10,021 bases of DNA from Ruminococcaceae bacterium UBA6364 (lineage in GTDB: Bacteria > Bacillota > Clostridia > Oscillospirales > Acutalibacteraceae), in NCBI GenBank assembly GCA_002440045.1, contig DJRI01000175.1, positions 2,964 through 12,984 on the forward strand, written 5' to 3'. Numbering within the stretch: the stretch's first letter is position 1; each line of letters begins with the position of its first letter. Position numbers and translations under genes: made by a program. Of the stretch, positions 1 through 6,662 are shown piece after piece. The notes beneath the pieces are model-generated. The model ran no database searches and was not told where the DNA came from. It saw only the letters and a list, made by a program, of their open reading frames with translations.

Positions 1-317
1 AATGTGCCGTCGCCGCCGATGGTAACAATGCCTTCAAGGCCGAACGCCTTGCAGACCTCGACTGCCTTGTCCTGAACCTCGGACTCGGCAAACTCGGGGC
101 ATCTTGCAGAATAAAGCATTGTGCCGCCGCGATGAATTATGTCCGAAACCGAGCGAAGATTCATTTCGTACATATCGCCGTCGATAAGACCTTTATAGCC
201 TCTGCGGATACCCATAACCTTCATTCCGGATTCACAGCCGGCTCTTACAACCGCTCTTATGGCGGCGTTCATTCCGGGGGCGTCGCCGCCGCTTGTTAAA
301 ACACCAATGGTTTTCAT
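1..317 (-). CDS. pfkA: 6-phosphofructokinase, ATP-dependent type (N-terminal 105 residues)
   Basis: Phosphorylates fructose 6-phosphate to fructose 1,6-bisphosphate, the committed step of glycolysis, in the cytosol. Only the N-terminal third is present; the gene runs off the left edge. Visible features are the glycine-rich start [20 protein letters not shown], Arg21 and Arg25 at the positions used for allosteric effector binding in E. coli PfkA, the [13 protein letters not shown] segment with Arg72, and GGDGT at residues 101-105. Gly at position 104 marks an ATP-using enzyme; pyrophosphate-dependent relatives usually have Asp there. The ATG at 315-317 is preceded by GGAGG (complement of 325-329) at a 7-nt spacing, which fixes the start. 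It lies behind dnaE in the same direction, a gene order common in Clostridia, but has its own promoter in the gap. Identity is secure; regulation by effectors is inferred from the family. Confidence 0.96.
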   Translation of the reverse strand, partial: MKTIGVLTSGGDAPGMNAAIRAVVRAGCESGMKVMGIRRGYKGLIDGDMYEMNLRSVSDIIHRGGTMLYSARCPEFAESEVQDKAVEVCKAFGLEGIVTIGGDGT

Positions 318-324
318 AATGAAA

Positions 325-329
325 CCTCC
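325..329 (-). promoter_or_regulatory. Ribosome binding site of pfkA
   Basis: Perfect GGAGG on the minus strand, 7 nt upstream of the pfkA ATG. It fixes the start codon. Confidence 0.85.
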
Positions 330-361
330 AAAACTCAATAAAGTAAATACAAAACACAGGA

Positions 362-390
362 ATTATATCACAGTCTTTTGAAAGTTACAA
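362..390 (-). promoter_or_regulatory. Predicted sigma-A promoter of pfkA
   Basis: On the minus strand, -35 TTGTAA (385-390), a 17-bp spacer and -10 TATAAT (362-367). The -10 is preceded by TGn, so it is an extended -10. Transcription would start near position 355, giving a leader of roughly 38 nt that carries GGAGG. The promoter lies in the AT-rich dnaE-pfkA gap (318-443), where I see no terminator hairpin, so pfkA is probably transcribed both from here and by readthrough from dnaE. Confidence 0.7.
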
Positions 391-443
391 TATTTTTTGT
401 CTTATTTTGTTAAATATTAAGAAATCAAAGAAATTTATGCATT

Positions 444-3400
444 TTAAGAGCGAAAAACAACGTTTTCGTCGCCGAAAATATGCTTTAACTCTTTTAACAT
501 AGGCTCATTCGGCGAAGTAAGAAGCTTTTCGCCCGCAAACTCATAACGTTTTTCTTCGGTGATATAAAAATATACGGGGAAGTTTCCGCTGAAAATCGAA
601 ATAAGAGTTTCGGCCTTTTCGCGCTTTTTTTCGTCTGACTTTGCGGTTTTTATAAAAATGCCGACGCGTTTTTTCTTTTTTGTTTCGCTCTGCTTTTCTT
701 CATTAGGCGTTGATATTTCGGCTTTTTCGCAGCCCGATGCTAAGGCAAGAGAGTCGGGTATAATTTTTATTTCGTCGTCTTTTAAAGACGCTCGCCCTTT
801 TATAAAAAGCGCCGTGCCGACTGCGACAAGCTCTGAAAAAATCGCGAGCGTTTTCGGGAATACTATCATTTCCGCAGAAGCGCCGAGGTCCTCTATTTCG
901 CAAAACGCCATTATTTCGTCGCGCTTTGTAACCTTCTTTTTGATACTCGCGACAACCGCAATAAGATTTACGGCTTTTCCGTCGATATTTTCGCCGTTTT
1001 CAAAGCTGTTTTTCAAGGTGTTAAGGTCGTCGCAATGAAGCTTTTTAAAAACTTCGCGATAGCGTTCAAGCGGATGCCCCGAAAAATAAAGACCGGACAT
1101 TTCTTTTTCAAAACCGAGTCTTTCCTCTAAAGTAAAATCCTCGCTGTTTTTAAAATGCGGCGCTGTTTCGTGCGCACCGCCGAAGGTGCCGAACATATCA
1201 AGTTGGCCGCCGGCATAAAGTTCTTTTTCTTTTGCGGCCGCCTGAAGAGCGGTTTCGGAGTTTACCGTCATTTCACGGCGGTTAAGCCCTAAAGAGTCGA
1301 GCGCGCCGCTTTTTATAAGCGCTTCAAGCGCCCTTCTGTTAAGCTCGGTGCCGTAAACTCTTTTGCAAAAATCCCAAAATGAAGCAAATTCGCCGTTTTC
1401 GCTTCTTTCGGCAACTATTTTTTCAATAAGCGCCCTGCCGATATTTTTAATTCCCAAAAGCGAAAAAATTACACTGCCGTCTGCGGAAACAAATCGCTCA
1501 AAGCTTTTGTTGACGTGAGGCGGCACTATTTTTATATTAAGCCTTTTACATTCGTTGATGTATTCTATTGTCTTTCCCGTTTCGCCGACAACGCTTGTAA
1601 GAAGCGCCGCCATAAACTCAATCGGAAAATGAGTTTTTAAATATGCCGTTCTGTACGCTATAAGTCCGTATGCCACTGTGTGGCTTTTATTGAACCCGTA
1701 AGAAGCAAACGAAGTCATATCTTCAAAAATGCCGTTGGCAGTGTCTTTATCTATGCCGCGCCGCACAGCTCCGTCAATTAAAACCGTGCCGTCCTCCGAA
1801 ACAAGGCCGTTAATAAATACCTCGCGTTCGTTCTCCATAACGTCGTGTTTTTTCTTGCTCATGGCGCGCCTTACAACGTCTGCTCTGCCGTAGCTGTAGC
1901 CCGCAAGAGTCCTGAAAACCTGCATTACCTGCTCCTGATAGACCATACAGCCGTTTGTTTCGTCGAGAATATCTTTTAAAAGCGGTGTTTTGTACTTTAT
2001 AAGCGACGGGTTTTTGCGGTTTGCAAGGTAAGAGTCTATAAAATACATAGGACCCGGCCTGTAAAGCGCAAGCGCCGCGGCAATATCGTTGAAGCAATTA
2101 GGCTTCATCGTTGTTATAAGATTTGTCATTCCGCCCGATTCGCACTGAAAAACGCCGCAGGTGTTGCCGGAAGAAAGCTCGGAAAAGACAAGCTTATCGT
2201 CAAGCGGAATGTTTTCAACAGAAAAGTCCGGAAGCTTTTTTCTGACTTCGCGCTCGCAGTCGCTTATAACGGTAAGCGTGCGAAGCCCGAGAAAATCCAT
2301 CTTTAAAAGCCCAAGCTCTTCAATTTCGGTCATAATATATTGCGTTACGGGCTGTTCGCCGTTTTTGGCAAGAGGAACATAAGAGCTTACGTCGTCGCGC
2401 GTTATAACAACGCCCGCGGCGTGGGTTGACGCGTGGCGCGGCATACCCTCAACGCGCACGGAAATATCAATAACCTTTTTAACGTTTTCGTCGGTTTCAT
2501 ATAGCTTTTTAAGCTCTGTATTTTTCTTTAAAGCTTCGCTTATATCGCTGAACTCACGCGAAATTTGCTTTGCTATTATGTCGCCCGTGGCATAAGGCAG
2601 CCCCAACGCACGCGTTACGTCTCTTACGGCGGCTTTTGCCTGCAAAGTACCGAAAGTGACTATCTGCGCGACGCGCTTTTCGCCGTATTTTCGGGTGACG
2701 TATTCAATAACTTCGTTTCGCCGCTCATAACAAAAGTCAATGTCTATATCGGGCATACTCACGCGCTCGGGGTTTAAAAAGCGCTCAAAAAGCAAGCGGT
2801 GCTTTATCGGGTCTATGCCTGTAATGCCGAGCGAAAACGCCGCAAGACTGCCCGCCGCAGAGCCGCGCCCGGGACCCACGGGAATCCCCTTTCGTTTTGC
2901 AAAATCAATAAAATCGGCGACTATTAAAAAATAATCGTCAAAGCCCATTTCGTGAATAACCGAAAGCTCGTAAGAAAGCCTGTCAAAATATTCCTGCGGC
3001 ACGCCGTCTTTAAATATTTTTTTCAGACCGTTTTCGCACGAGGTTTTTAAATACTCGCGGTGGTCGTCGCCCGGAATATCGAAAAGAGGAAGCTTTGTAA
3101 CGCCGAACTCAAAATCAAAATTGCATTTGTCGGCGATTTCGCATGTATTTTTAAGCGCCTCGGGGTACAAAGAAAAGGCTTCAAGCATTTCTTCGCCGCT
3201 TTTTAAATAAAACTCGTCGCTTGAAAAATTCAAACCGTTTTCTTCGCCGAGGGTTGTATTGGTGCCGATGGCAATAAGCACGCGCTGTATGTCGGAATCT
3301 TCTTTTGTACAATAGTGAACGTCGTTAGTCGCGGCAAGCGGAATCCCCGTAAGGTCCGATATTTTTGCCGCGCCGCTTATAACCTGAAGCTCTTCCGGCA

Positions 3401-3938
3401 TACCGTGATTCTGCACCTCAAGATAATAGTTGCCTTTGCCGAAAATCGCGTTATATCTTTTTGCGGTTTCAATAGCCGCTTCTTCGTTTTGTGACAAAAT
3501 GTTTTGCGCGACCTCGCCGAAAAGGCAGCCCGAAAGCGCTATTAATCCCTCGCTGTGCTCTTTTAAAAGGTCAAAATCAACGCGCGGCTTAACATAAAAG
3601 CCCTCAGTCCACGCCGATGAAACAAGTTTTATAAGATTTTTATAGCCCGTTTCGTTTTTACAAAGCAAAATAAGGTGATAGCGAACGCTGTCAAGCGCAT
3701 GATTTTTGTCAAAACGCGACCGCGGCGCGACATAAACTTCGCACCCGATAATAGGCTTTATTCCTGCTTTTTTTGCGGCTTTATAAAAGGCAACGGCTCC
3801 GTACATAACACCGTGGTCGGTTATAGCAAGGCTTTTTTGCCCGAGCGAAGCCGCTCTTTTAACAAGCTCGTCTATGCGGCACGCACCGTCAAGCAGGCTG
3901 TATTCGGTATGAACATGAAGGTGTGTAAAATCAGCCAT
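444..3938 (-). CDS. dnaE: DNA polymerase III alpha subunit, DnaE type
   Basis: Catalytic subunit of the replicative DNA polymerase holoenzyme. The 1164-residue length fits DnaE (E. coli 1160). Domains in order: PHP domain (about 3-270) with HVHTEYS at 8-14, DHG at 41-43, Glu67, Cys137 and NDVHY at 205-209; polymerase core with GPGRGSAAGS (355-364), catalytic Asp399 and Asp401 in PDIDIDF, and third catalytic Asp548 in KMDFLGL; helix-hairpin-helix region (LLGIKNIG, 827-834); internal clamp-binding motif QLDMF (912-916), equivalent to E. coli QADMF; OB fold (about 985-1065); a Lys-rich linker and a C-terminal domain of about 75 residues typical of Gram-positive DnaE. It lacks the exonuclease insertion and zinc finger of PolC, so this is not PolC. 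The PHP metal ligands appear intact, unlike E. coli. The ATG at 3936-3938 has AGGGAG 8 nt upstream (complement of 3947-3952). An exact-consensus promoter lies just upstream. pfkA follows after 126 bp. Confidence 0.97.
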   Translation of the reverse strand: MADFTHLHVHTEYSLLDGACRIDELVKRAASLGQKSLAITDHGVMYGAVAFYKAAKKAGIKPIIGCEVYVAPRSRFDKNHALDSVRYHLILLCKNETGYKNLIKLVSSAWTEGFYVKPRVDFDLLKEHSEGLIALSGCLFGEVAQNILSQNEEAAIETAKRYNAIFGKGNYYLEVQNHGMPEELQVISGAAKISDLTGIPLAATNDVHYCTKEDSDIQRVLIAIGTNTTLGEENGLNFSSDEFYLKSGEEMLEAFSLYPEALKNTCEIADKCNFDFEFGVTKLPLFDIPGDDHREYLKTSCENGLKKIFKDGVPQEYFDRLSYELSVIHEMGFDDYFLIVADFIDFAKRKGIPVGPGRGSAAGSLAAFSLGITGIDPIKHRLLFERFLNPERVSMPDIDIDFCYERRNEVIEYVTRKYGEKRVAQIVTFGTLQAKAAVRDVTRALGLPYATGDIIAKQISREFSDISEALKKNTELKKLYETDENVKKVIDISVRVEGMPRHASTHAAGVVITRDDVSSYVPLAKNGEQPVTQYIMTEIEELGLLKMDFLGLRTLTVISDCEREVRKKLPDFSVENIPLDDKLVFSELSSGNTCGVFQCESGGMTNLITTMKPNCFNDIAAALALYRPGPMYFIDSYLANRKNPSLIKYKTPLLKDILDETNGCMVYQEQVMQVFRTLAGYSYGRADVVRRAMSKKKHDVMENEREVFINGLVSEDGTVLIDGAVRRGIDKDTANGIFEDMTSFASYGFNKSHTVAYGLIAYRTAYLKTHFPIEFMAALLTSVVGETGKTIEYINECKRLNIKIVPPHVNKSFERFVSADGSVIFSLLGIKNIGRALIEKIVAERSENGEFASFWDFCKRVYGTELNRRALEALIKSGALDSLGLNRREMTVNSETALQAAAKEKELYAGGQLDMFGTFGGAHETAPHFKNSEDFTLEERLGFEKEMSGLYFSGHPLERYREVFKKLHCDDLNTLKNSFENGENIDGKAVNLIAVVASIKKKVTKRDEIMAFCEIEDLGASAEMIVFPKTLAIFSELVAVGTALFIKGRASLKDDEIKIIPDSLALASGCEKAEISTPNEEKQSETKKKKRVGIFIKTAKSDEKKREKAETLISIFSGNFPVYFYITEEKRYEFAGEKLLTSPNEPMLKELKHIFGDENVVFRS

Positions 3939-3964
3939 AATAATTTCTCCCTAAAACATTTTTA

Positions 3965-3993
3965 ATTATAACGCCCTCAAAATCGCTTGTCAA
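3965..3993 (-). promoter_or_regulatory. Exact-consensus sigma-A promoter of dnaE
   Basis: On the minus strand, -35 TTGACA (complement of 3988-3993), a 17-bp spacer and -10 TATAAT (complement of 3965-3970). Both hexamers match the consensus in every base and the spacing is optimal. Transcription would start near 3958, giving a short leader of about 20 nt containing the AGGGAG ribosome binding site of dnaE. Confidence 0.85.
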
Positions 3994-4006
3994 TCTGAAA
4001 AAAAGC

Positions 4007-4035
4007 GTGACAAAACCGTAAGTATATGTTATATT
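4007..4035 (+). promoter_or_regulatory. Predicted extended -10 promoter of the lipoprotein/phosphoesterase unit
   Basis: On the plus strand, -35 GTGACA (4007-4012), a 17-bp spacer and -10 TATATT (4030-4035) preceded by TGT, an extended -10. Transcription would start near 4042, leaving a leader of about 52 nt. It diverges from the dnaE promoter; the two -35 boxes are only 13 bp apart (3994-4006), so polymerases at the two sites would probably interfere with each other. Confidence 0.75.
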
Positions 4036-4051
4036 CTAATTATATATTGGG

Positions 4052-4058
4052 AAAGGAG
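4052..4058 (+). promoter_or_regulatory. Shine-Dalgarno-like AAAGGAG without a nearby start codon
   Basis: A strong Shine-Dalgarno sequence, AAAGGAG, in the leader of the lipoprotein gene. No ATG, GTG or TTG follows within the normal 5-12 nt; the first ATG, which is the lipoprotein start, begins 36 nt after its last base. A weak CTTC/GAAG hairpin (4065-4068 with 4075-4078) could shorten the distance. Function is unknown: it may be a standby ribosome site or chance. Confidence 0.45.
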
Positions 4059-4093
4059 CAAACACTTCAAATAAGAAGCGTTCAACTTGATAT

Positions 4094-5059
4094 ATGAATA
4101 ACATTAAAAAGATTATTCCCGCAATTTCACTTTTACTTATAACAATACTTGCGTTTTCGGGCTGCGGCGTGCTTTCACTCGTGAAAAAGCCGCCTGTTTC
4201 GGAGGTCGTGAACACAGAGCCTTCTTCGGTTGACGGTGCAAACGCCGTAATACCTATTGGCGACACCGTTGAGGCAACGCGCCAAAGTGAGGCTGAAACT
4301 TCGGCGACCGCACCCGCTGTAACCGAAAAGACGAATACAAAGCCTTCTTCAAAGCCCTCGGGCGGAAATTCGGGCAATACAACCGCACCTGCACCCGAAA
4401 CCACTGCGCCCGCAACCGACGAAAGCAAAGACCCTGACCTTTCAAACCTCAGCGTTAAAGAAATCCAGGATATGCTTTTTAACACGACTGACCCCAACGT
4501 TGCAGGCAAAATTCTTACAATTGCAGGCTTTGAATACGACGCAGAGCAAGGTATATATTACTCACAGCTCGACCCGCTTCAAAGACTTTTCGGCTTCAAT
4601 GTTATTTATGACACCGTTGCGCCAAGAGTAGGAATGGTTTACAGCACAAAGCGCATATTCTTTGACTATGACGGCAAAAACTGGATGATTCAGATTTGGA
4701 AGGGTCAATACGGCATAACCGCAGGCGCTGAAATAGGACTTTATAACAAGCCCGAAGACCGACTCCTTCCGCAGTATGACTGCGCAAAGGACGAAGAGCT
4801 TATTACAATGGCTTTTGATTTCTATAACGGCGGCAAATACGAATTTACGCGCGGCCCCGAAAAGCATTGGTGGCTTACGGGCTTTAAGATTTTACAGCTC
4901 GGCGTAGGTCCGCTTATTGACCTTGATATTACGCTTGAATTTCCCAACAGAAAAATGGCAAACGCCTTTGAAAAAGGCTTGAAAAACGCAATCGCACTTG
5001 ACCTTGTTGACAGAATGACTTATGAAAGAGACGGCAAGGTTTTTAAAATCGAGTGGTAA
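4094..5059 (+). CDS. Secreted lipoprotein with DUF4474-like C-terminal domain
   Basis: Predicted surface lipoprotein of 321 residues, function unknown. Residues 1-23 form a lipoprotein signal peptide: Lys5-Lys6, a hydrophobic stretch (IIPAISLLLITILAF) and a lipobox-like FSGC with Cys24 as the lipidated residue (Phe at -3 is less usual). Residues 33-115 are a low-complexity Thr/Ser/Pro/Ala-rich tether. Residues 116-321 form a folded domain with aromatic motifs: GFEYDAEQGIYYSQLDPLQR (145-164), a segment with YDGKNW, then WKGQYG (202-207), GAEIGLY (211-217) and KHWWLTGF (257-264). From memory this pattern matches DUF4474, found mainly in Clostridia. No catalytic signature is evident. An in-frame TGA directly upstream of the ATG excludes a longer protein, and the signal peptide confirms the start, although no good ribosome binding site sits close by. 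The phosphoesterase gene follows with a 2-nt gap (or a 7-nt overlap if GTG is used), so the two are probably co-expressed. Confidence 0.85.
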   Translation: MNNIKKIIPAISLLLITILAFSGCGVLSLVKKPPVSEVVNTEPSSVDGANAVIPIGDTVEATRQSEAETSATAPAVTEKTNTKPSSKPSGGNSGNTTAPAPETTAPATDESKDPDLSNLSVKEIQDMLFNTTDPNVAGKILTIAGFEYDAEQGIYYSQLDPLQRLFGFNVIYDTVAPRVGMVYSTKRIFFDYDGKNWMIQIWKGQYGITAGAEIGLYNKPEDRLLPQYDCAKDEELITMAFDFYNGGKYEFTRGPEKHWWLTGFKILQLGVGPLIDLDITLEFPNRKMANAFEKGLKNAIALDLVDRMTYERDGKVFKIEW

Positions 5060-5061
5060 AA

Positions 5062-6480
5062 ATGGAAGCTGTTAATTGTAAATTTGCGGTAATCGCCGAC
5101 CCGCACTATTATTCTGAAAAACTCGGCGTAAGCGGCGAAAGCTACAGAAGAAGAGCGGGCTCTGACCAAAAAATGCTTGCAGAGTCAAAAGGTACCGTTA
5201 AGGCGGCTCTTGACGAAATTAAAAATTCGGACGCCGAATTTCTTTTGATAGCGGGCGACCTTTCAAACGACGGCGAAAGAGTTTCGCACGAAGAAATGCG
5301 CGAGATGCTCTATGATTTTAAAAAGACAAAGCCCGTTTATGTTGTCACAGCCACACACGACTGGTGCTGTGACGAAAACCCGCGCAGATACGAAGGCAGT
5401 GAAGTTTTTCACGACGTTGAAACATTAGGCGCAGGCGAGCTTCGCGATTTTTATAAGGATTTCGGTCCCGAAGACGCCGCAGCGGAATATTTTACTCATT
5501 TAAACAATTCCTCTTATGTTATAACGCCCAAAAAAGGTATTTCCGTGTTTTGCCTTAACGACGACCAAAACGGCAAAGGCAGCTCCGGCTACAGCGACGA
5601 ACACTTTGACTGGATTAAAGAACAGGTAAAAGAAGCTAAAAGTCGCGGCGACCTTGTTTTCGGTATGCAGCATCACCACCTTTATCTTACCGAATTTGAA
5701 CGTGCAACAAACGGCAGAGGGTCTGTCGAATACAGAAAAGAACAGGCTTCAAAATTTGCCGACATCGGCTTTAAGGCGATGTTTGTCGGTCATTCGCATA
5801 TGCAGCACATAAGGCGGCATATTTCAAAAAACGGCAACGAATATTACGAAATAAACCTCGGTTCAATAAGCGGCTATCCCGCGCCGATTGCTTATTGCGA
5901 AATTAAAGACGGCAAGCTTTCTGTAAATACTTCGCACCTTAAAAGCTTTGAATATAACGGCAAAACATACGAAAACGAGTATTTGAAAAACCACGCGACT
6001 GCGCTTTTTCAAAACGTTATCAGCGCCGCCGCAACAAACGAAAAGCGAGAGTTTGCCGCACTTATGGAATCCGTCGGTATGAGCAACGAAAAGAGTAACA
6101 AACTTTGGATAGTTGCGCGCCCGCTTTTAAAAAAGCTTGACACACTGACGGTAAAAAGCGCCGCAAGGCTTTTTAATTCACTTACTTTCGGCAAAGCAGT
6201 CAACAAAAAAGCCGCCAAAGAAATCGGCGGAGTGAAAGTTAAGGATATGATTTTTGAAGCTTTTCATTCTCTTCTTGACGGCTCGCTTACAGTCCATAAT
6301 GAAGGCACGGCTTATTACACCGTGTTTACGGACGCACTTTCAGCGCCGTATAAAATCGTTAAAAAGCTTCATATAAAAAACGACTCGCTTTTAAACACGC
6401 TTGAACACTTAAAGAACGCCGCGCCGGAAATAATGACAGGCGGACCGCTTAATAATAATTCAATTGAAATTGAGCTATAA
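5062..6480 (+). CDS. Calcineurin-like metallophosphoesterase, cytosolic
   Basis: Predicted two-metal phosphoesterase of 472 residues; substrate unknown. Family motifs in order: DPH (Asp13, His15); GDLSNDGE (65-72, Asp66); ATHD (97-100) where the family normally has GNHD/E, so Thr98 replaces the metal-binding Asn; a HHH triad (204-206) supplying the fourth motif; and GHSH (243-246). The catalytic domain covers about 5-290. The remaining 180 residues look mainly helical and match nothing I recognise. There is no signal peptide or membrane segment, so it should act in the cytosol, while the protein encoded just upstream is secreted. I chose the ATG at 5062-5064, 2 nt after the lipoprotein stop; an in-frame GTG at 5053, overlapping the lipoprotein gene by 7 nt, would add three residues. 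The ribosome binding site is weak (GAGTGG), suggesting translational coupling. A terminator follows the stop directly. Confidence 0.88.
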   Translation: MEAVNCKFAVIADPHYYSEKLGVSGESYRRRAGSDQKMLAESKGTVKAALDEIKNSDAEFLLIAGDLSNDGERVSHEEMREMLYDFKKTKPVYVVTATHDWCCDENPRRYEGSEVFHDVETLGAGELRDFYKDFGPEDAAAEYFTHLNNSSYVITPKKGISVFCLNDDQNGKGSSGYSDEHFDWIKEQVKEAKSRGDLVFGMQHHHLYLTEFERATNGRGSVEYRKEQASKFADIGFKAMFVGHSHMQHIRRHISKNGNEYYEINLGSISGYPAPIAYCEIKDGKLSVNTSHLKSFEYNGKTYENEYLKNHATALFQNVISAAATNEKREFAALMESVGMSNEKSNKLWIVARPLLKKLDTLTVKSAARLFNSLTFGKAVNKKAAKEIGGVKVKDMIFEAFHSLLDGSLTVHNEGTAYYTVFTDALSAPYKIVKKLHIKNDSLLNTLEHLKNAAPEIMTGGPLNNNSIEIEL

Positions 6481-6510
6481 AAAAACAGCCCTCAAGCGGG
6501 GCTGTTTTTT
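6481..6510. terminator. Bidirectional rho-independent terminator between convergent units
   Basis: Stem CAGCCC (6486-6491) pairs with GGGCTG (6499-6504) around a 7-nt loop. On the plus strand six T follow (6505-6510). On the minus strand the complementary A-run at 6479-6485 gives seven T. Flanking A/T bases can lengthen the stem. It begins directly after the phosphoesterase stop and is the only clear terminator for the aro operon from the other side, 117 nt beyond the DAHP synthase stop. Confidence 0.9.
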
Positions 6511-6544
6511 ATAGCTTATCGGCAGTCTCATATATAAGTCTTTC
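6507..6544 (-). pseudogene. Remnant copy of the 3' end of a DAHP synthase gene
   Basis: This 38-bp stretch matches 6625-6662, the 3' end of the intact DAHP synthase gene, at 33 of 38 positions in the same orientation. Read on the minus strand it would encode SERLIYETADKL and a stop (TAA at 6509-6511), against TERLIYELADEL and a stop in the intact gene. There is no start codon and nothing upstream in frame beyond a few codons, so it is not expressed as a protein on its own. The five mismatches include silent and conservative changes, as expected for a decayed paralogue end. It directly abuts the terminator. See the finding on how it may have arisen. Confidence 0.7.
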
Positions 6545-6624
6545 GCTAAGGTGAGATTAATTCATAGCAAGAAGCAATTATTTATCCTTTTCCTGTTTTT
6601 TGCGTTCCTGACTTTTTTCTGCCC

Positions 6625-6662
6625 TTTTATAATTCATCGGCAAGCTCATATATAAGTCTTTC
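6625..6662 (-). repeat. Functional partner of a 38-bp direct repeat (end of DAHP synthase gene)
   Basis: Same-orientation partner of 6507-6544, offset by 118 bp, 33 of 38 bases identical. This copy forms the last 11 codons and the stop of the intact gene. The 80 bp between the copies (6545-6624) resembles neither neighbour, so it is not a simple tandem duplication. Confidence 0.75.

Noticed and set aside
391..425. AT-rich stretch behind dnaE as a terminator or operator, with AATATT at both ends
   Set aside because: No GC-rich stem followed by a T-run on the minus strand, and the dyad is too weak in such AT-rich DNA to claim.
4036..4509. 157-codon minus-strand ORF opposite the lipoprotein
   Set aside because: It mirrors the low-complexity Thr/Ser/Pro tether, which yields long open frames on the other strand. 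It lacks a recognisable domain, and the plus-strand gene has a signal peptide, promoter and folded domain.
5053..5061. GTG start for the phosphoesterase, three codons upstream of the ATG
   Set aside because: Possible, but no ribosome binding site is better placed for it and family similarity begins after the ATG. The choice changes only three residues.
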